Shown here one piece after another: positions 44,382-54,555 of a stretch of 64,000 nucleotides of DNA. How positions within the stretch are numbered: position 1 is the stretch's first letter; every line of letters starts with the position of its first letter. The stretch lies in the NCBI RefSeq assembly GCF_015326965.1, contig NZ_CP017659.1, positions 4,158,501 through 4,222,500 on the forward strand. The letters are read 5' to 3'. Both the position numbers and the translations under genes were made by a program. This DNA comes from Paenibacillus sp. JZ16 (GTDB lineage: Bacteria > Bacillota > Bacilli > Paenibacillales > Paenibacillaceae). Under the pieces are notes generated by a model. It did not search any database. It saw only the letters and a list, made by a program, of their open reading frames with translations, and was not told the DNA's origin.

Positions 44382-47300
44382 TTACCTCGTTTCGCTGCGC
44401 ACGTAAAAAGTTACCTCGGTTCCTTTACCCAACGTGCTTTTGATATGAAGTCCTGTGCCGAAGTGTCGCTTCAAGCGCTGATGCGTATTGATCAGGCCGA
44501 CTCCTGAGCTGCGATCTGCATTTCTTTCCAATACCCGTTGCAATTGAACTTCGTCCATGCCGATCCCATTGTCCTGAACCGTTATCTCTGTAAGCGTGTC
44601 ATGGACAGAAATTCGAATATGTATTTCCCCTCCGCGAGTGCGCTTCATAATGCCATGTCTTATTGCATTTTCAACCAAAGGCTGGATCGAGAGGAAAGGA
44701 ATTTGTAACTCTTCGCAGTCATCTACCTCCCAAACGACCTGCAGCCGCTCTTCAAACCGGACCTTTTCGATATATAAGTATGAACGCACTAGACTTAATT
44801 CCTCTTTAATCGAAACAAGTCCATCCGTATCTTGAAACCTAAATTTATACCTCAAAAAATTGCTGAACTCATCAAGCAAATGGCGCATCTTATCCAAATT
44901 AATGTCACTCAAAGCGGTTACCGCGCTTAAAGCATTGAATAAGAAATGAGGTTGGATTTGGGCTTGCAGCCATGCCGCCTCCAATCGCAATTGTTCCCGA
45001 ACCGTTTGTTTAATCGTCGTTAGTGCTTCAATCCGCGATCTGATTTCCAATGCTTCCACCGGCTTTGTCACATAATCGTTTGCTCCTGCTAAAAAACCGC
45101 TCTGGATATCCTTCGGCTGGCTTCTTGCGGTAAGGAGCAGCACCGGGAGCTCGGTAAGCGTGTACCGCTCTCGAATTCTTCGTGTCAGCTCATAGCCCGA
45201 CATCTGCGGCATCATAATATCGGAGATGACCAGATCCCATTCCCTCGTGTCCAGTATAGCCAATGCTTCTTTACCGCTCGTTGCCATCGTGACATCATAA
45301 TCATCAGGCGGTAGTATGGTTTCGAGCACTTGCAGATTAACAGGATCGTCATCCACAATTAATAAGAGCGGACGATCACAATTCATTGCAATAGAGGTTG
45401 TTGGTTTTGCCGCTGGCGGGATATCCTCTTTATCCAAGATGATGGGGGCAGTTTCCTGAGTCGGCGCTGGTTGTATTGTAAATGGTTTGAATGAGTTAGA
45501 AACAAGTTCCTCATCTTCCACATTCAATTCCGCAAGCTTTAACGAAAATGTAAATTTCGAGCCTACTCCTAAAACAGAAGATACCTCTAACGTACCTCGA
45601 TGAAGATCAATCAGTTGCTTGCTTATACTTAAGCCTAAGCCAAAGCCGCCTTCAATCATAGTTTCGCTGGCGCTGGCTTGCTCATACGGAAGGAATAAAC
45701 GCTTTAGCATGTCCTCATCCATGCCGATCCCGGTATCAGCAATAACAATATACGCTCTTCCGTCTTCTGCCAAAGCTTGAATCGTAATGACCCCTTCATT
45801 CGTATACTTCACGGCATTATGAAGCAAATTGAAAACAATTTGAATCAACCGATTCTCATCCGCAATAACAGGTGGAAAATCCTCAGGAATCTGATTTGCG
45901 ATGTTGACGGACTTCGCCTCTGCGTTAAATTGCAGCATATCAATGACTCCCGTTATGATCGGCTGAATCAATATGGCTTTTTCCTGTAAACGAGGATTGC
46001 CCTCCCGCAGACTCATCACATCAATCAAATCATTTAATATAAGTGTTAGCCGATGTCCTACAGATAGTACCGTTTCGAGCTCCTTGACACTTCGATCCTG
46101 TAACAAATGCCCTTCTCTGTTCAGCACGGACTGTGACATGTTAAGGATGCTATGAAGCGGATTTTTAAATTCATGAGACGTGTTCGCCAGGAATTGATCT
46201 TTATGGTCATTCACTCTTTGCAAGGTTGCGGCAATCTCCTTGGTGTTAGCATGCATGATGAAATAAGCCTTAAACCATACAGAGGCCAAACACCCCATCG
46301 ATATAATCAGGTCAAACGGATAATGGACAATGCTCAAACCGCTCTCCCGCCAGAATAACGACCAAAGGAAATGGTGAACCAGCGCAAGCATAGAAAAGAG
46401 CAGTAACAGATGGCTTTTTATATCCTGGATTACTTTTTTTATAATGGCTATGATCGTGATTAAGGCTGCGATGCATCCCAATAGGTAATAAACCGGGAAG
46501 AGCATGATCACCTGATGCGGAGCTAAAAATAACGTAACCGCGGCAGTCCCCAGAGCCATTACGGTATAAACCGGATATACCCTGCGCCAGTAAGGGAGCT
46601 CACGATGATCCGTACATTCCAGCAACGCATAGCATCCGATCATAAAAGCGGCATTGGATAGCCGAAAATCCCAATCACTGCCGATGTAAAATAATTGATG
46701 AAACAGCTTTTCATCGTTACTAAACAGGCTGGAAATGGTTACGCATAGTGTTAACAGGGAAAAATAGAGCAGCTTCTTCTCTTTATTTCCTAGTAAAAAT
46801 AAAATAAGTGCATACACGGAATGCATAAGAAATATAATGGCTCCCAGCGTCTGCATGGAAACGGAGAATTTCATTTCCTGTGCGACGGCTTCTTCCGAAC
46901 CGAATTTAATGGACCTGGCAATGCCGCCGCCTCGACTATCCACATAATTTGCCGCCTGAATCACTACATCGATGACGCCGTTTTTGTCTGCTGTAAAGCT
47001 TGTAGAGTAAGGCAGGTTCTTCGCCGTATATTCTTCCTTTGTTTTTGCCACCTGCCCGGATTTAGCAAGCAGTCGTCCATTTACATATAATTCGGATGAC
47101 GTGCGTACGCTGGGTACACGAATACTATAATTAACGTTCTGTTTCGGGTTTACCTTAATACGCAGGCGGTAGGACGCATAACCATATGGAGTCGGCTCTT
47201 CACTATGCAAAGCTTCGTTCCATCCTCCCGGAACCGAAATCAGCTTTGGCTCGATCTCGGCTGACACACGCTGCCGACGACTACCATCCAGCAACCATAG

Positions 47301-47522
47301 TGAAGGATAAAACTCCCATTCCCCATCAAGTAAGAGCACGCCGCCATCATCTGCATTCCAATGACGCAAATCCAGCTGCCCGTTCGTAATGGACACCTGC
47401 TCTTGATGAGGCAACAATACCATCCACACCATGCGCAGGCTCGATAGAATGACTAACAATAACCCTATTAACAAGATCATATGACTCTTTTTCATTTGGT
47501 ATATGGGTGAGTCGTTTGCCAA
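44382..47522 (-). CDS. Hybrid sensor kinase with 7TM sensor, receiver and second LytS-type kinase
   Basis: About 1046 residues. A membrane helix, an extracellular beta-rich jelly-roll-like domain (7TMR-DISMED type, GYASYRLRI...SELYVNGRLLAKSG) and about seven helices (7TMR-DISM) form the sensor. HisKA follows with H450 (SHEFKNPLHS) and an HATPase (NLLHNAVKY, DTGIGM, GFGLGLS), then a receiver with D768 (DLVISDIMMP). A LytS/His_kinase module has H859 (QIQPHFLFNAL) and a second HATPase (DNGIGM). TTG 47522, with AGGAG 10 bp upstream, is the preferred start; an ATG lies 27 bp downstream. No separate output regulator is adjacent. Confidence 0.88.
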   Translation of the reverse strand: MANDSPIYQMKKSHMILLIGLLLVILSSLRMVWMVLLPHQEQVSITNGQLDLRHWNADDGGVLLLDGEWEFYPSLWLLDGSRRQRVSAEIEPKLISVPGGWNEALHSEEPTPYGYASYRLRIKVNPKQNVNYSIRVPSVRTSSELYVNGRLLAKSGQVAKTKEEYTAKNLPYSTSFTADKNGVIDVVIQAANYVDSRGGGIARSIKFGSEEAVAQEMKFSVSMQTLGAIIFLMHSVYALILFLLGNKEKKLLYFSLLTLCVTISSLFSNDEKLFHQLFYIGSDWDFRLSNAAFMIGCYALLECTDHRELPYWRRVYPVYTVMALGTAAVTLFLAPHQVIMLFPVYYLLGCIAALITIIAIIKKVIQDIKSHLLLLFSMLALVHHFLWSLFWRESGLSIVHYPFDLIISMGCLASVWFKAYFIMHANTKEIAATLQRVNDHKDQFLANTSHEFKNPLHSILNMSQSVLNREGHLLQDRSVKELETVLSVGHRLTLILNDLIDVMSLREGNPRLQEKAILIQPIITGVIDMLQFNAEAKSVNIANQIPEDFPPVIADENRLIQIVFNLLHNAVKYTNEGVITIQALAEDGRAYIVIADTGIGMDEDMLKRLFLPYEQASASETMIEGGFGLGLSISKQLIDLHRGTLEVSSVLGVGSKFTFSLKLAELNVEDEELVSNSFKPFTIQPAPTQETAPIILDKEDIPPAAKPTTSIAMNCDRPLLLIVDDDPVNLQVLETILPPDDYDVTMATSGKEALAILDTREWDLVISDIMMPQMSGYELTRRIRERYTLTELPVLLLTARSQPKDIQSGFLAGANDYVTKPVEALEIRSRIEALTTIKQTVREQLRLEAAWLQAQIQPHFLFNALSAVTALSDINLDKMRHLLDEFSNFLRYKFRFQDTDGLVSIKEELSLVRSYLYIEKVRFEERLQVVWEVDDCEELQIPFLSIQPLVENAIRHGIMKRTRGGEIHIRISVHDTLTEITVQDNGIGMDEVQLQRVLERNADRSSGVGLINTHQRLKRHFGTGLHIKSTLGKGTEVTFYVRSETR

Positions 47523-47571
47523 GAAGTATTCTCTCCTAATCCATTCTAATGTAGGCACTGCTCCATGCAAG

Positions 47572-47612
47572 AACAACCATTGACGACTTCCATGCCATCA
47601 ATGGTTGTTTTA
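47572..47612. terminator. Hairpin upstream of the hybrid kinase
   Basis: A 12-bp stem (AACAACCATTGA / TCAATGGTTGTT) with a 14-nt loop is followed by TTT on the plus strand. It lies before the kinase start and after the GH85 terminator; it may insulate the two minus-strand units. The rest, 47613-47813, holds no recognisable gene. Confidence 0.5.
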
Positions 47613-47813
47613 AGTTGCTTCATTATTTATTGCTCAATTTATCAATTTCAGCAGCTATGCAATTAATACTCTTACCGCTGCACGCGTCAATTGTTCAATA
47701 TCCAAAAATTGTCCTACATTAGATTAACAACCCTATCTATACAAAATCTATACAGGGTGGCCTAGGGCATTGACAGCGATTCTATGACGGGACACAAACT
47801 ATATAGACAACAA

Positions 47814-47848
47814 AAAAAGAGCGTCCCCCTTATGGGAAACGCCCTTTC
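47814..47848 (-). terminator. Terminator of the GH85 gene
   Basis: On the minus strand, AGGGCGT...ACGCTCT with an inner TCCC/GGGA pairing is followed by seven T. It lies just after the stop of the F5/8-type C-terminal domain. Confidence 0.8.
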
Positions 47849-47860
47849 TAGTTCTCCGAA

Positions 47861-50641
47861 TTATTTCAAGCCCAGTACTTCAAAATCATAAATCCGCGTA
47901 GCCGTGTCCCCGCCTTGCGTCGCCTTCTCTATTTGAAGACGCACGTACTGTGCGGAGGTGAGTTCGATGGCATGGCTGCTGACCGCTTTCGTATTGTCTT
48001 TGACCGATACCGCGTCCTTCCATTCCTTGCCATCCGAGCTTACCTGAATGGTAAATGCCCGCGTATTGAACGCGGCCGGCTCGCCCCCGGCTTCCGCATG
48101 CTTGATCGCGAATTCGCTGAGCTTATGCTCGGCTCCCAGGTCCACCGTCAGCCAGTGAGGCCCGTCTCCAACAGCACACCACTTGGTGGCGGCGTTACCG
48201 TCCACCGCAAATGCAGGTGCTTCCTTCTCATTCACGAAGCTGGATGCTGATGTTTCCTTGCCAAGAGCAAGGTTGCCCACGCCATTCTCCGCTTCCCGTG
48301 TAACCGTGATGAGTTTCTTCCGAACCAAGTCCTCGCCAACGCTATTTGTAGCGGTTAGCGTCACTTCGTACGTTCCTTCCTCCGGATAGGTCACTTTAGG
48401 ATTCTGCTCCGTGCTGGATGCTGGCTGTCCGCCCGGGAAGCTCCAGCTCCAGGACTCCGTCACTTCCGAGGAAAGATCTGTGAATTGTACCGTTTCTCCC
48501 GGTGCGATCAGTGTTTTATCCGCTTTGAAGGCTGCAACCGGCTTCGGATATTCCGGCTAGTCAAAGCTTACCGACGATGCTTTTCCTTGTTCGTAATGTC
48601 GGTTTACCGGAATCACGGCCATCTTGGTTGCCTGCTCTTTCAGCATCCGCTTCATTTCCGGCACGTAATATACCGTATTCCCCGTCATGCCCATCAACTC
48701 GGACTTGCCGTCCGGATGAACCCGGTACACCTGGTAGTACATCACGTCCTCAGCCTGTTTCGGTGCCTTCCAAGACAATCGCGCATCTCCATATATTCCG
48801 TCGCGGAAATCATTATCGATGACCTGAAGATCGGTCACCTGGTGCGGTTTCTTCGCCTTATCGTTCACCTGAGTAACAGCCAGTTTTCCAATATTCACCC
48901 GATAATCCGCTATATCCGCGGCTGATTCGAATTGCAGCGAGATTCCCACAATCGTGCGGCCTTTATACTTGTTCAGCTTAACGCTGCCCTGCTTCCAATC
49001 CTGATCGGCACCCGTGGCGGTCCACTTGCCAGGCTCGAAAAATTCATACCGATCCGGCGCATCGGAGAATGCCAACCCAATCTTCACCTTGGCGTCCTTC
49101 GCATTGTCCGCATAGACGAGCGATACTTCCGTCGTCGGTTCTACCGGGATATTCGCCTTATACAGCTTGACATGAGTAGAGGAGCCTTTGCTTACGGCAC
49201 CCGCCACCTGAAGCGAGCTGCCTCCGTAGTAAGATTTGCTGAAGTCAAATCCAGGCTTGAGGGCTTCACCCTTGCCATTGGTTTCCGTGATCCAGCGCCA
49301 GGTCGGCAAAATATCCTGCAGGCTCCGATTGCTCCAGTCCCTGCTCCGCATCACTTTACCGTCCACCGCAAACATATGGCCGTTCCCGGTATTGAAATGG
49401 GTGACAAATTCGGAATCGGTGAGCACGGTTTTGGCCACCACATCATTCGCAATCCCTCTCCAGGCGAGCGGATCGGTCCCTTCAGGCTGCGAGGTATTAG
49501 CCGGATTCATGCCAGGTCCCGCCCAGAAGATCTGCTCCTTTTTCATATACTCCTCATGGGTTTCGGAGCTGTTGAACGCCCAATCGGGACGATAAATGCC
49601 AAGTGAAGTCGTGGCTTTCTTCCCATCCGGGAACACAACCGGCCAATTGAACTTGCCTTCGTAGCCCTTCGCCTCCACGTCGATGCCGGCATATAAATCA
49701 TACGGACTGCGGCCAAGCTCCGCCGCTTTGGCCGGAGAGTTCAAGAACGGAGTAATGTAATCGTATTGGCCGTTCTTCTCGTCTTTGAACTGCCAGCGGA
49801 AATCGATGAACATATTGTCGGAAACCCGCTGATTTCCCTCCTGGAAGAACATCTCGTTCTTGTCCGTCAAAGCCCCCTGCCACTTCACCGGTCCTTCCTT
49901 GATCATGGAATCGTACCAGATCACTTCCATGCTCGGCGCTTTTTTCTGCTGAAGATACGTTAAAAACTCAGCCATCTTGGCGGCATCCTCAGGCGTTCCG
50001 CCCTGAGTCTCCTGATTGATGAACCAGCCATCAAATCCGTAATACTTAGCAACCTCAATCAGTTTGTCTGCAACCGGGAAGGATCCATCCTCCCGCTGCT
50101 TTAACAGATCATGCATCCACTGGATTTTGCCTCCATGCTCGGTTTGCGGCAAGAAAACGGTTCCAAAAACAGGTACGCCATTCTTGTGAGCCGCATCGAT
50201 CACGTCGGCGCTTGGCGGAACGATCAATCCCTCGCCTGCCGAACCGCCCCACATCACCAGCTTGTCGATATACTGCCAATTGCTGAACGTATAGGTATGG
50301 AACTTCTCCGAGCCTTGGGAAGGAGCTCCGCTTGTGCTTGGATACATGGAAGCGATCGATAAAACCTTCACTTCCTCCTTGGCATTGCTGTTTATCTTAT
50401 GACCCTGGATACGCTGATCCTCCAGCTTAACCGTTCCCCGATTAAACAGGGCATCCTTATCCGTGGACGGCGACCATTCCAGCAGCGTGTTCGGATACCA
50501 ATATGACGAGTGAGGTTGTGCTGCTTCGGCTTCTCCAGCAAAACCCGTCAGGGACGCGGCCAGCACTGCCGTGCTCATCCATACCGTCATTCTGCGTTTC
50601 CACTGGGCTTTCGTTAAATAATCCGGTTTGATTCGTTTCAT
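47861..50641 (-). pseudogene. Secreted GH85 endo-beta-N-acetylglucosaminidase interrupted by an in-frame amber codon
   Basis: The first 694 codons encode a signal peptide (to about 41, GEAEA) and a GH85 domain with the catalytic pair N209 and E211 in YGFDGWFINQET. The enzyme class cuts the chitobiose core of N-glycans. A TAG at 48557-48559 follows VSFD. With no frame change, the reading continues PEYPKPVAAFKADKTLIAPG into a PKD domain (SWSWSFPGG) and a discoidin/F5-8 type C domain ending at 47861. The whole would be about 926 residues. The catalytic part alone may still be active; the lost tail would bind glycans or matrix. AGGAGG precedes the ATG. Confidence 0.85.
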
Positions 50642-50719
50642 GGGAAAACCTCCTGTTTAATTCATGATTTCGTGGTGACAATGAATGCGTTTTCCATCTA
50701 ATAGAAGGAATGACAGAGA

Positions 50720-50747
50720 GAAACGGCCGCTTTAGATCAGCCGTTTC
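50720..50747 (-). terminator. Weak hairpin between binding-protein and GH85 genes
   Basis: An 8-bp stem (GAAACGGC / GCCGTTTC) is followed on the minus strand by TCTCTCTG. It could attenuate transcription into GH85 and favour the binding protein. Confidence 0.5.
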
Positions 50748-50771
50748 TACCCCCTCATACACTTTTATGGA

Positions 50772-52292
50772 TTACTTGTTTTGAGCCTTCCACTCATCAA
50801 ACTGCTTTTGAGCTTCAGCGATAACTTTGTCAATTCCAGCATCCTGGAATTTTTGTTTTGCTTTTGGCAAGTATTCTTCAGGATCGATGGAGCCGGTGTA
50901 CAGTGCAGGAATGAATTCTTTCGCTACGTTGGTGATGGCCGCAACCTCCGTTTTTACCGGAGCCGTGTCGAAGTTAAAGCCGAACGTAGGAGCTACCACA
51001 GCGGAGCTGTTAAATTTCTCGAATGCTTCCCATTTGTCTTCAGGCTCGCCTTCATGAAGATACGTCAGGAACATATTGCCGAGCGCAAATCCAGGCATGG
51101 CATAGCTTTCCTGCATAGCAGGCATATCCTCGATGTATGGTCCTTCAAGCTTCTTGTAATGCGTGCCTTCCAAACCGTATTGAATCATATTGCGCAGCTT
51201 CTCATCCGTGTTCAGCAGGTTCAAGAACATCATCGCCCGCTCCGGATTTTTGGAGTACGAAGAAATCGCCATCATCGAGCCCGCAGCCGAGCTGGTGTAA
51301 ATGACTGGATCGTGCATCGGTCTTGTCACAATGTCATATCCCGCGTTTCTGGACCAGCCGAGCTCCGCGTATGGCTGTGTAATCTCGCGGTCCACGAGCC
51401 ATTTGCCGGTTTTGATGTTATCAATGCCGTCGAGCGTCGCTACGTCCTCGCGTACATAACCCGCTTTATAATATTTGCGCATCGTGGTCAGAGCCGATTT
51501 CAGTTCAGGTGAATCCAGCAGATTCTCAAATTTAAAGTCTTTGGTGTCAAGGTACATACCGATTGGAATTTCATCGCCAAGCGGGAAGTCGACCGGTAAG
51601 TACGGCTTAAAGCCTTTCGGTACGGCAAGCGGTGTAATATCCGCAGGCTCGTTCTCTTTAATCGTTTTCAGAAGCGGCTCCAGATCCTCAAGTGTTGTCA
51701 CCTTGGAAATGTCCAGGTTGTACTTATCCAGATACTTCTTATTGAAACGCCATACAAACTGCTGTGCCAATTCCTTGTTGGCCGGGATGCCATAGTTCAC
51801 GCCGTTGACCTTCGTTCCTTCCAAGAAACGAGGATCCAGCGCTTCCTTAATGCCTTTTCCATATTGATCAAGCAGATCATTCAGCGGCTTAAATGCGCCC
51901 TTCGCTGCATTTGGAAGATAATCGAACGCCCATGAGCTAGTGAAGGCGATGTCGTAATTCTCGCCGGAGCTTGTAATAACCTGCATCCGCTGGCTGTAAT
52001 CGCCCCAGTCGATCATACTGATCTCGAGCGTTGCATTGATTTTTTCCGTCAAATATTTATTGATTTCCTCTTGAACCACGGGAAGATCCTTCTGGTTAGG
52101 CCCGATCATATACATTTTCAGTTTGACCGGATCCAGCTTGGAAACATCGACCGTGCCGTCGCTCTGAACGGCTGCCTCTTCCTTCGCAGGCTCGCCGGAC
52201 TTAGCGCCTTCCTTGCTGCCGCAAGCCGACAATACAACCGTCAGCAGAAGCACAAGAGCAAGGGACAGTATAGAAACCTTTTTCTTAAACAT
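50772..52292 (-). CDS. Extracellular solute-binding lipoprotein (LplA-like, DUF3502)
   Basis: This 506-residue ABC binding protein has a lipoprotein signal (LTVVLSAC, lipidated C24) and a type-1 carbohydrate-binding fold. The C-terminal DUF3502 region shows FNFDTAPVKTEVAAITNV and a charged end, as in LplA-type proteins of Paenibacillus. It captures oligosaccharides for the two permeases encoded upstream on the same strand. AGGGGG precedes the ATG. A cre-like site lies about 40 bp before the start, and the GH85 gene follows. Confidence 0.92.
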   Translation of the reverse strand: MFKKKVSILSLALVLLLTVVLSACGSKEGAKSGEPAKEEAAVQSDGTVDVSKLDPVKLKMYMIGPNQKDLPVVQEEINKYLTEKINATLEISMIDWGDYSQRMQVITSSGENYDIAFTSSWAFDYLPNAAKGAFKPLNDLLDQYGKGIKEALDPRFLEGTKVNGVNYGIPANKELAQQFVWRFNKKYLDKYNLDISKVTTLEDLEPLLKTIKENEPADITPLAVPKGFKPYLPVDFPLGDEIPIGMYLDTKDFKFENLLDSPELKSALTTMRKYYKAGYVREDVATLDGIDNIKTGKWLVDREITQPYAELGWSRNAGYDIVTRPMHDPVIYTSSAAGSMMAISSYSKNPERAMMFLNLLNTDEKLRNMIQYGLEGTHYKKLEGPYIEDMPAMQESYAMPGFALGNMFLTYLHEGEPEDKWEAFEKFNSSAVVAPTFGFNFDTAPVKTEVAAITNVAKEFIPALYTGSIDPEEYLPKAKQKFQDAGIDKVIAEAQKQFDEWKAQNK

Positions 52293-52331
52293 GTGTTTTC
52301 CCCCTGTATCACTTAATGGTTAATGCTATAT

Positions 52332-52345
52332 TGACACCGCTTACA
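52332..52345 (-). promoter_or_regulatory. cre-like catabolite operator before the binding-protein gene
   Basis: On the minus strand TGTAAGCGGTGTCA fits the cre consensus TGWAARCGYTWNCW in 12 of 14 positions. A small hairpin (GCCGGA/TCCGGC at 52362-52377) lies just upstream. Together they suggest separate control of the binding protein from the permeases. Confidence 0.55.
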
Positions 52346-52407
52346 CACCTGAAACATCAAAGCCGGATTTCTCCGGCAGTGTGCGATGCGGGTACAACCA
52401 TATGAAA

Positions 52408-53355
52408 TTAGCCTTTGACCGAGCCTACCGTCAGGCCCTGGACAAAATATCGCTGGAAGAACGGATACGCCATAACAATCGGCAGTGTCGCCAATACGAC
52501 CATCGCCATCCTTACCGTCTCTGTTGGCAGGCCGGCTGCTGCATCGAATGAACCGATATTCTGCGCATTCTGCGTCAGGAAGTCCATGTTCTTCTCGATC
52601 TTCATCAGCATGAACTGCAGCGGTGGCGTTGCCTGTGGATTGTTATAATACAGCAAGGCATTAAACCAGTCGTTCCAGTAACCCAAAGAGCTGAACAAAC
52701 CAATCGTTGCAATCCCCGGCAGCGAGACCGGCAGCACGATTCGGATAAAGGTCAGAAACTCGCCGGCGCCGTCGATTTTGGCGGACTCGATAATTTCATC
52801 CGGAATCGTCGTTTGGAAAAAGGTCCTCATGACGATGATGGAGAACGCGCTCAAGGATAAAGGAAATATCAACGCCCAGATCGTGTTTTGCAGATGCAGG
52901 AACTGGGTCATCACGATATAACCAGGTACCATACCGCCCGAGAACAGCATGGTAAAGAATGCAAGGAAGCTGAAAAAGCCTCGAAATTCAAAGTTTCGGC
53001 GAGACAATGCATAGGCATAAGTCGTAACCAATGCCAGACTCACCAGCGTCCCCAGTACCGTAACCAGGAGCGTTAAGCTGAATGAGGACAGCAGCTCGCC
53101 TCCCGTTTCAAAAATATATTCGTACGCCGCCGTACTGAACTGACTCGGCAGCAGCCTGAAGCCTTCCAAGACCAGCGTCTGTTCGTCGGTCAAGGAAATA
53201 ATAATAACAAATAGAAACGGAAAGATACAGGAGAACGAGAAGATGCCGATCACGATATTAAAAATCGTATTCCACAATGGGGAGATGGCGTTGTAGTCTC
53301 TCTTCTTTGAACGCTTTGCCGGCTGATTCGCGGTTTGCGTGGATAGCTGCGTCAT
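52408..53355 (-). CDS. Carbohydrate ABC transporter permease (LplC-like)
   Basis: 315 residues with six membrane helices. The EAA loop reads EIIESAKIDGAGEFLTFIRIVLPVSLPGIATIGLF, the site that docks the ATPase. The ending FFQRYFVQGLTVGSVKG is standard for the MalG/LplC type. GGGAGGTG precedes the ATG. It is 21 bp after the LplB-type gene. No ATPase gene is present; such Firmicute importers commonly borrow a shared MsmX-type ATPase. Confidence 0.92.
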   Translation of the reverse strand: MTQLSTQTANQPAKRSKKRDYNAISPLWNTIFNIVIGIFSFSCIFPFLFVIIISLTDEQTLVLEGFRLLPSQFSTAAYEYIFETGGELLSSFSLTLLVTVLGTLVSLALVTTYAYALSRRNFEFRGFFSFLAFFTMLFSGGMVPGYIVMTQFLHLQNTIWALIFPLSLSAFSIIVMRTFFQTTIPDEIIESAKIDGAGEFLTFIRIVLPVSLPGIATIGLFSSLGYWNDWFNALLYYNNPQATPPLQFMLMKIEKNMDFLTQNAQNIGSFDAAAGLPTETVRMAMVVLATLPIVMAYPFFQRYFVQGLTVGSVKG

Positions 53356-53376
53356 GAACGGTACACCTCCCTCGGA

Positions 53377-54306
53377 TTAGAAGATCGCATGATCTTTTTC
53401 AATTCGTCGAACGATATAGTTGGCAACTAGAATCAGAACCAGCCCTACAAGCGATTGGTACAAGCCCGCTGCCGTACTCATTCCGATGTCCCCCATATTG
53501 ATCAGTCCGCGGTAGACGAAGGTATCGATAACATTCGTTACCGGGTAGAGAGCGCCCGAGTCCTTCGGAAGCTGATAGAACAATCCGAAATCGGAACGGA
53601 AGATGCCCCCGATGGCCAGTATGGTCAGTATGATCATAAGCGGCTTCAAGAGCGGAATCGTAATGTACCGCGTTTGCTTCCACTTGTTGGCTCCATCGAT
53701 AACAGCCGCTTCATAATAAGACTTGTCGATCCCTGTAATAGCTGCCAGGTAAATAACGCTGTTGTAGCCCACGCCTTTCCAGATGCCGACAAAAACGAGA
53801 ATGAAGGGCCAATATTTAGCTTCGGCGTACCAGCTGATCGGCTCTCCCCCGAAATAAGTGATGATTTGATTCAACGTCCCTTTGTCTACGCTCAAGAAGG
53901 TGAACGCAAAATAACTGATAATAACCCACGACAAAAAATGCGGCAGAAACATGCCGGTCTGATATACCTTGGCCGTCCGCTTGTTGACCAGCTCGCTTAG
54001 CATGATCGCAAAGCCCACCGCAATGATCAGGCCCAGGATAATAAAAGCCAGGTTGTACAGAATCGTATTCCTCGTAATGATATAGGCATCATTGGTTGTA
54101 AACAGATATTCGAAGTTTTTGAACCCTACCCATTCGCTGTTGAACACGCTGGCAAAAAATCCGTCCGGGCTTATACGGAAGTCCTTAAACGCGAGAACGG
54201 TGCCAAACATGGGCAAGTAAGCAAAGATAAGAAACCAGATGGTTCCGGGCAGTATCATCAGCAGCATAAACCGGTTGCGTATAACCTTTTTGATGAACCC
54301 CGACAT
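53377..54306 (-). CDS. Carbohydrate ABC transporter permease (LplB-like)
   Basis: 309 residues with six membrane helices. An N-terminal MLLMILPGTIWFLIFAYLPM helix starts it, and the EAA loop reads YYEAAVIDGANKWKQTRYITIPLLKPLM. ATG 54306 is favoured, with AGGAGG 7 bp upstream, over an in-frame GTG 6 bp earlier. It pairs with the LplC-type permease to form the channel. A cre-like site and a terminator of the upstream regulator gene lie in the 250 bp before it, so it begins its own transcription unit. Confidence 0.92.
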   Translation of the reverse strand: MSGFIKKVIRNRFMLLMILPGTIWFLIFAYLPMFGTVLAFKDFRISPDGFFASVFNSEWVGFKNFEYLFTTNDAYIITRNTILYNLAFIILGLIIAVGFAIMLSELVNKRTAKVYQTGMFLPHFLSWVIISYFAFTFLSVDKGTLNQIITYFGGEPISWYAEAKYWPFILVFVGIWKGVGYNSVIYLAAITGIDKSYYEAAVIDGANKWKQTRYITIPLLKPLMIILTILAIGGIFRSDFGLFYQLPKDSGALYPVTNVIDTFVYRGLINMGDIGMSTAAGLYQSLVGLVLILVANYIVRRIEKDHAIF

Positions 54307-54423
54307 GAGCACTCCTCCTCTTCCCCGTTAAATACAAGTGATGCGACTGTTCTAGAAGATCCCCCATGATCTATGTCAATGCGGCTATTCTATCACTCAC
54401 CCTTAACTACTATCATTGTGCCA

Positions 54424-54437
54424 AGTAAGCGCTATCG
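54424..54437 (-). promoter_or_regulatory. cre-like site before the permease operon
   Basis: AGTAAGCGCTATCG (plus-strand reading) fits the cre consensus except at its two ends, around the strong core TAAGCGCT. It lies about 120 bp upstream of the LplB-type start, consistent with CcpA-type repression of the importer. Confidence 0.45.
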
Positions 54438-54496
54438 CGCTCAAGTTGAAAAATACTAGAACGGGATGGATAAATTAAAGAATCCCCAGAAAATAA

Positions 54497-54533
54497 CAAA
54501 AAACAGGCCAAAGCTTATCAGCCCTGAGCCTGT
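54497..54533 (-). terminator. Terminator between yesN-like regulator and importer
   Basis: On the minus strand ACAGGC...GCCTGT is followed by TTTTTTG, placed 23 bp after the regulator stop. It separates the two-component pair from the transporter genes. Confidence 0.7.
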
Positions 54534-54555
54534 CACTAGACGGTTTACGGTTTAT

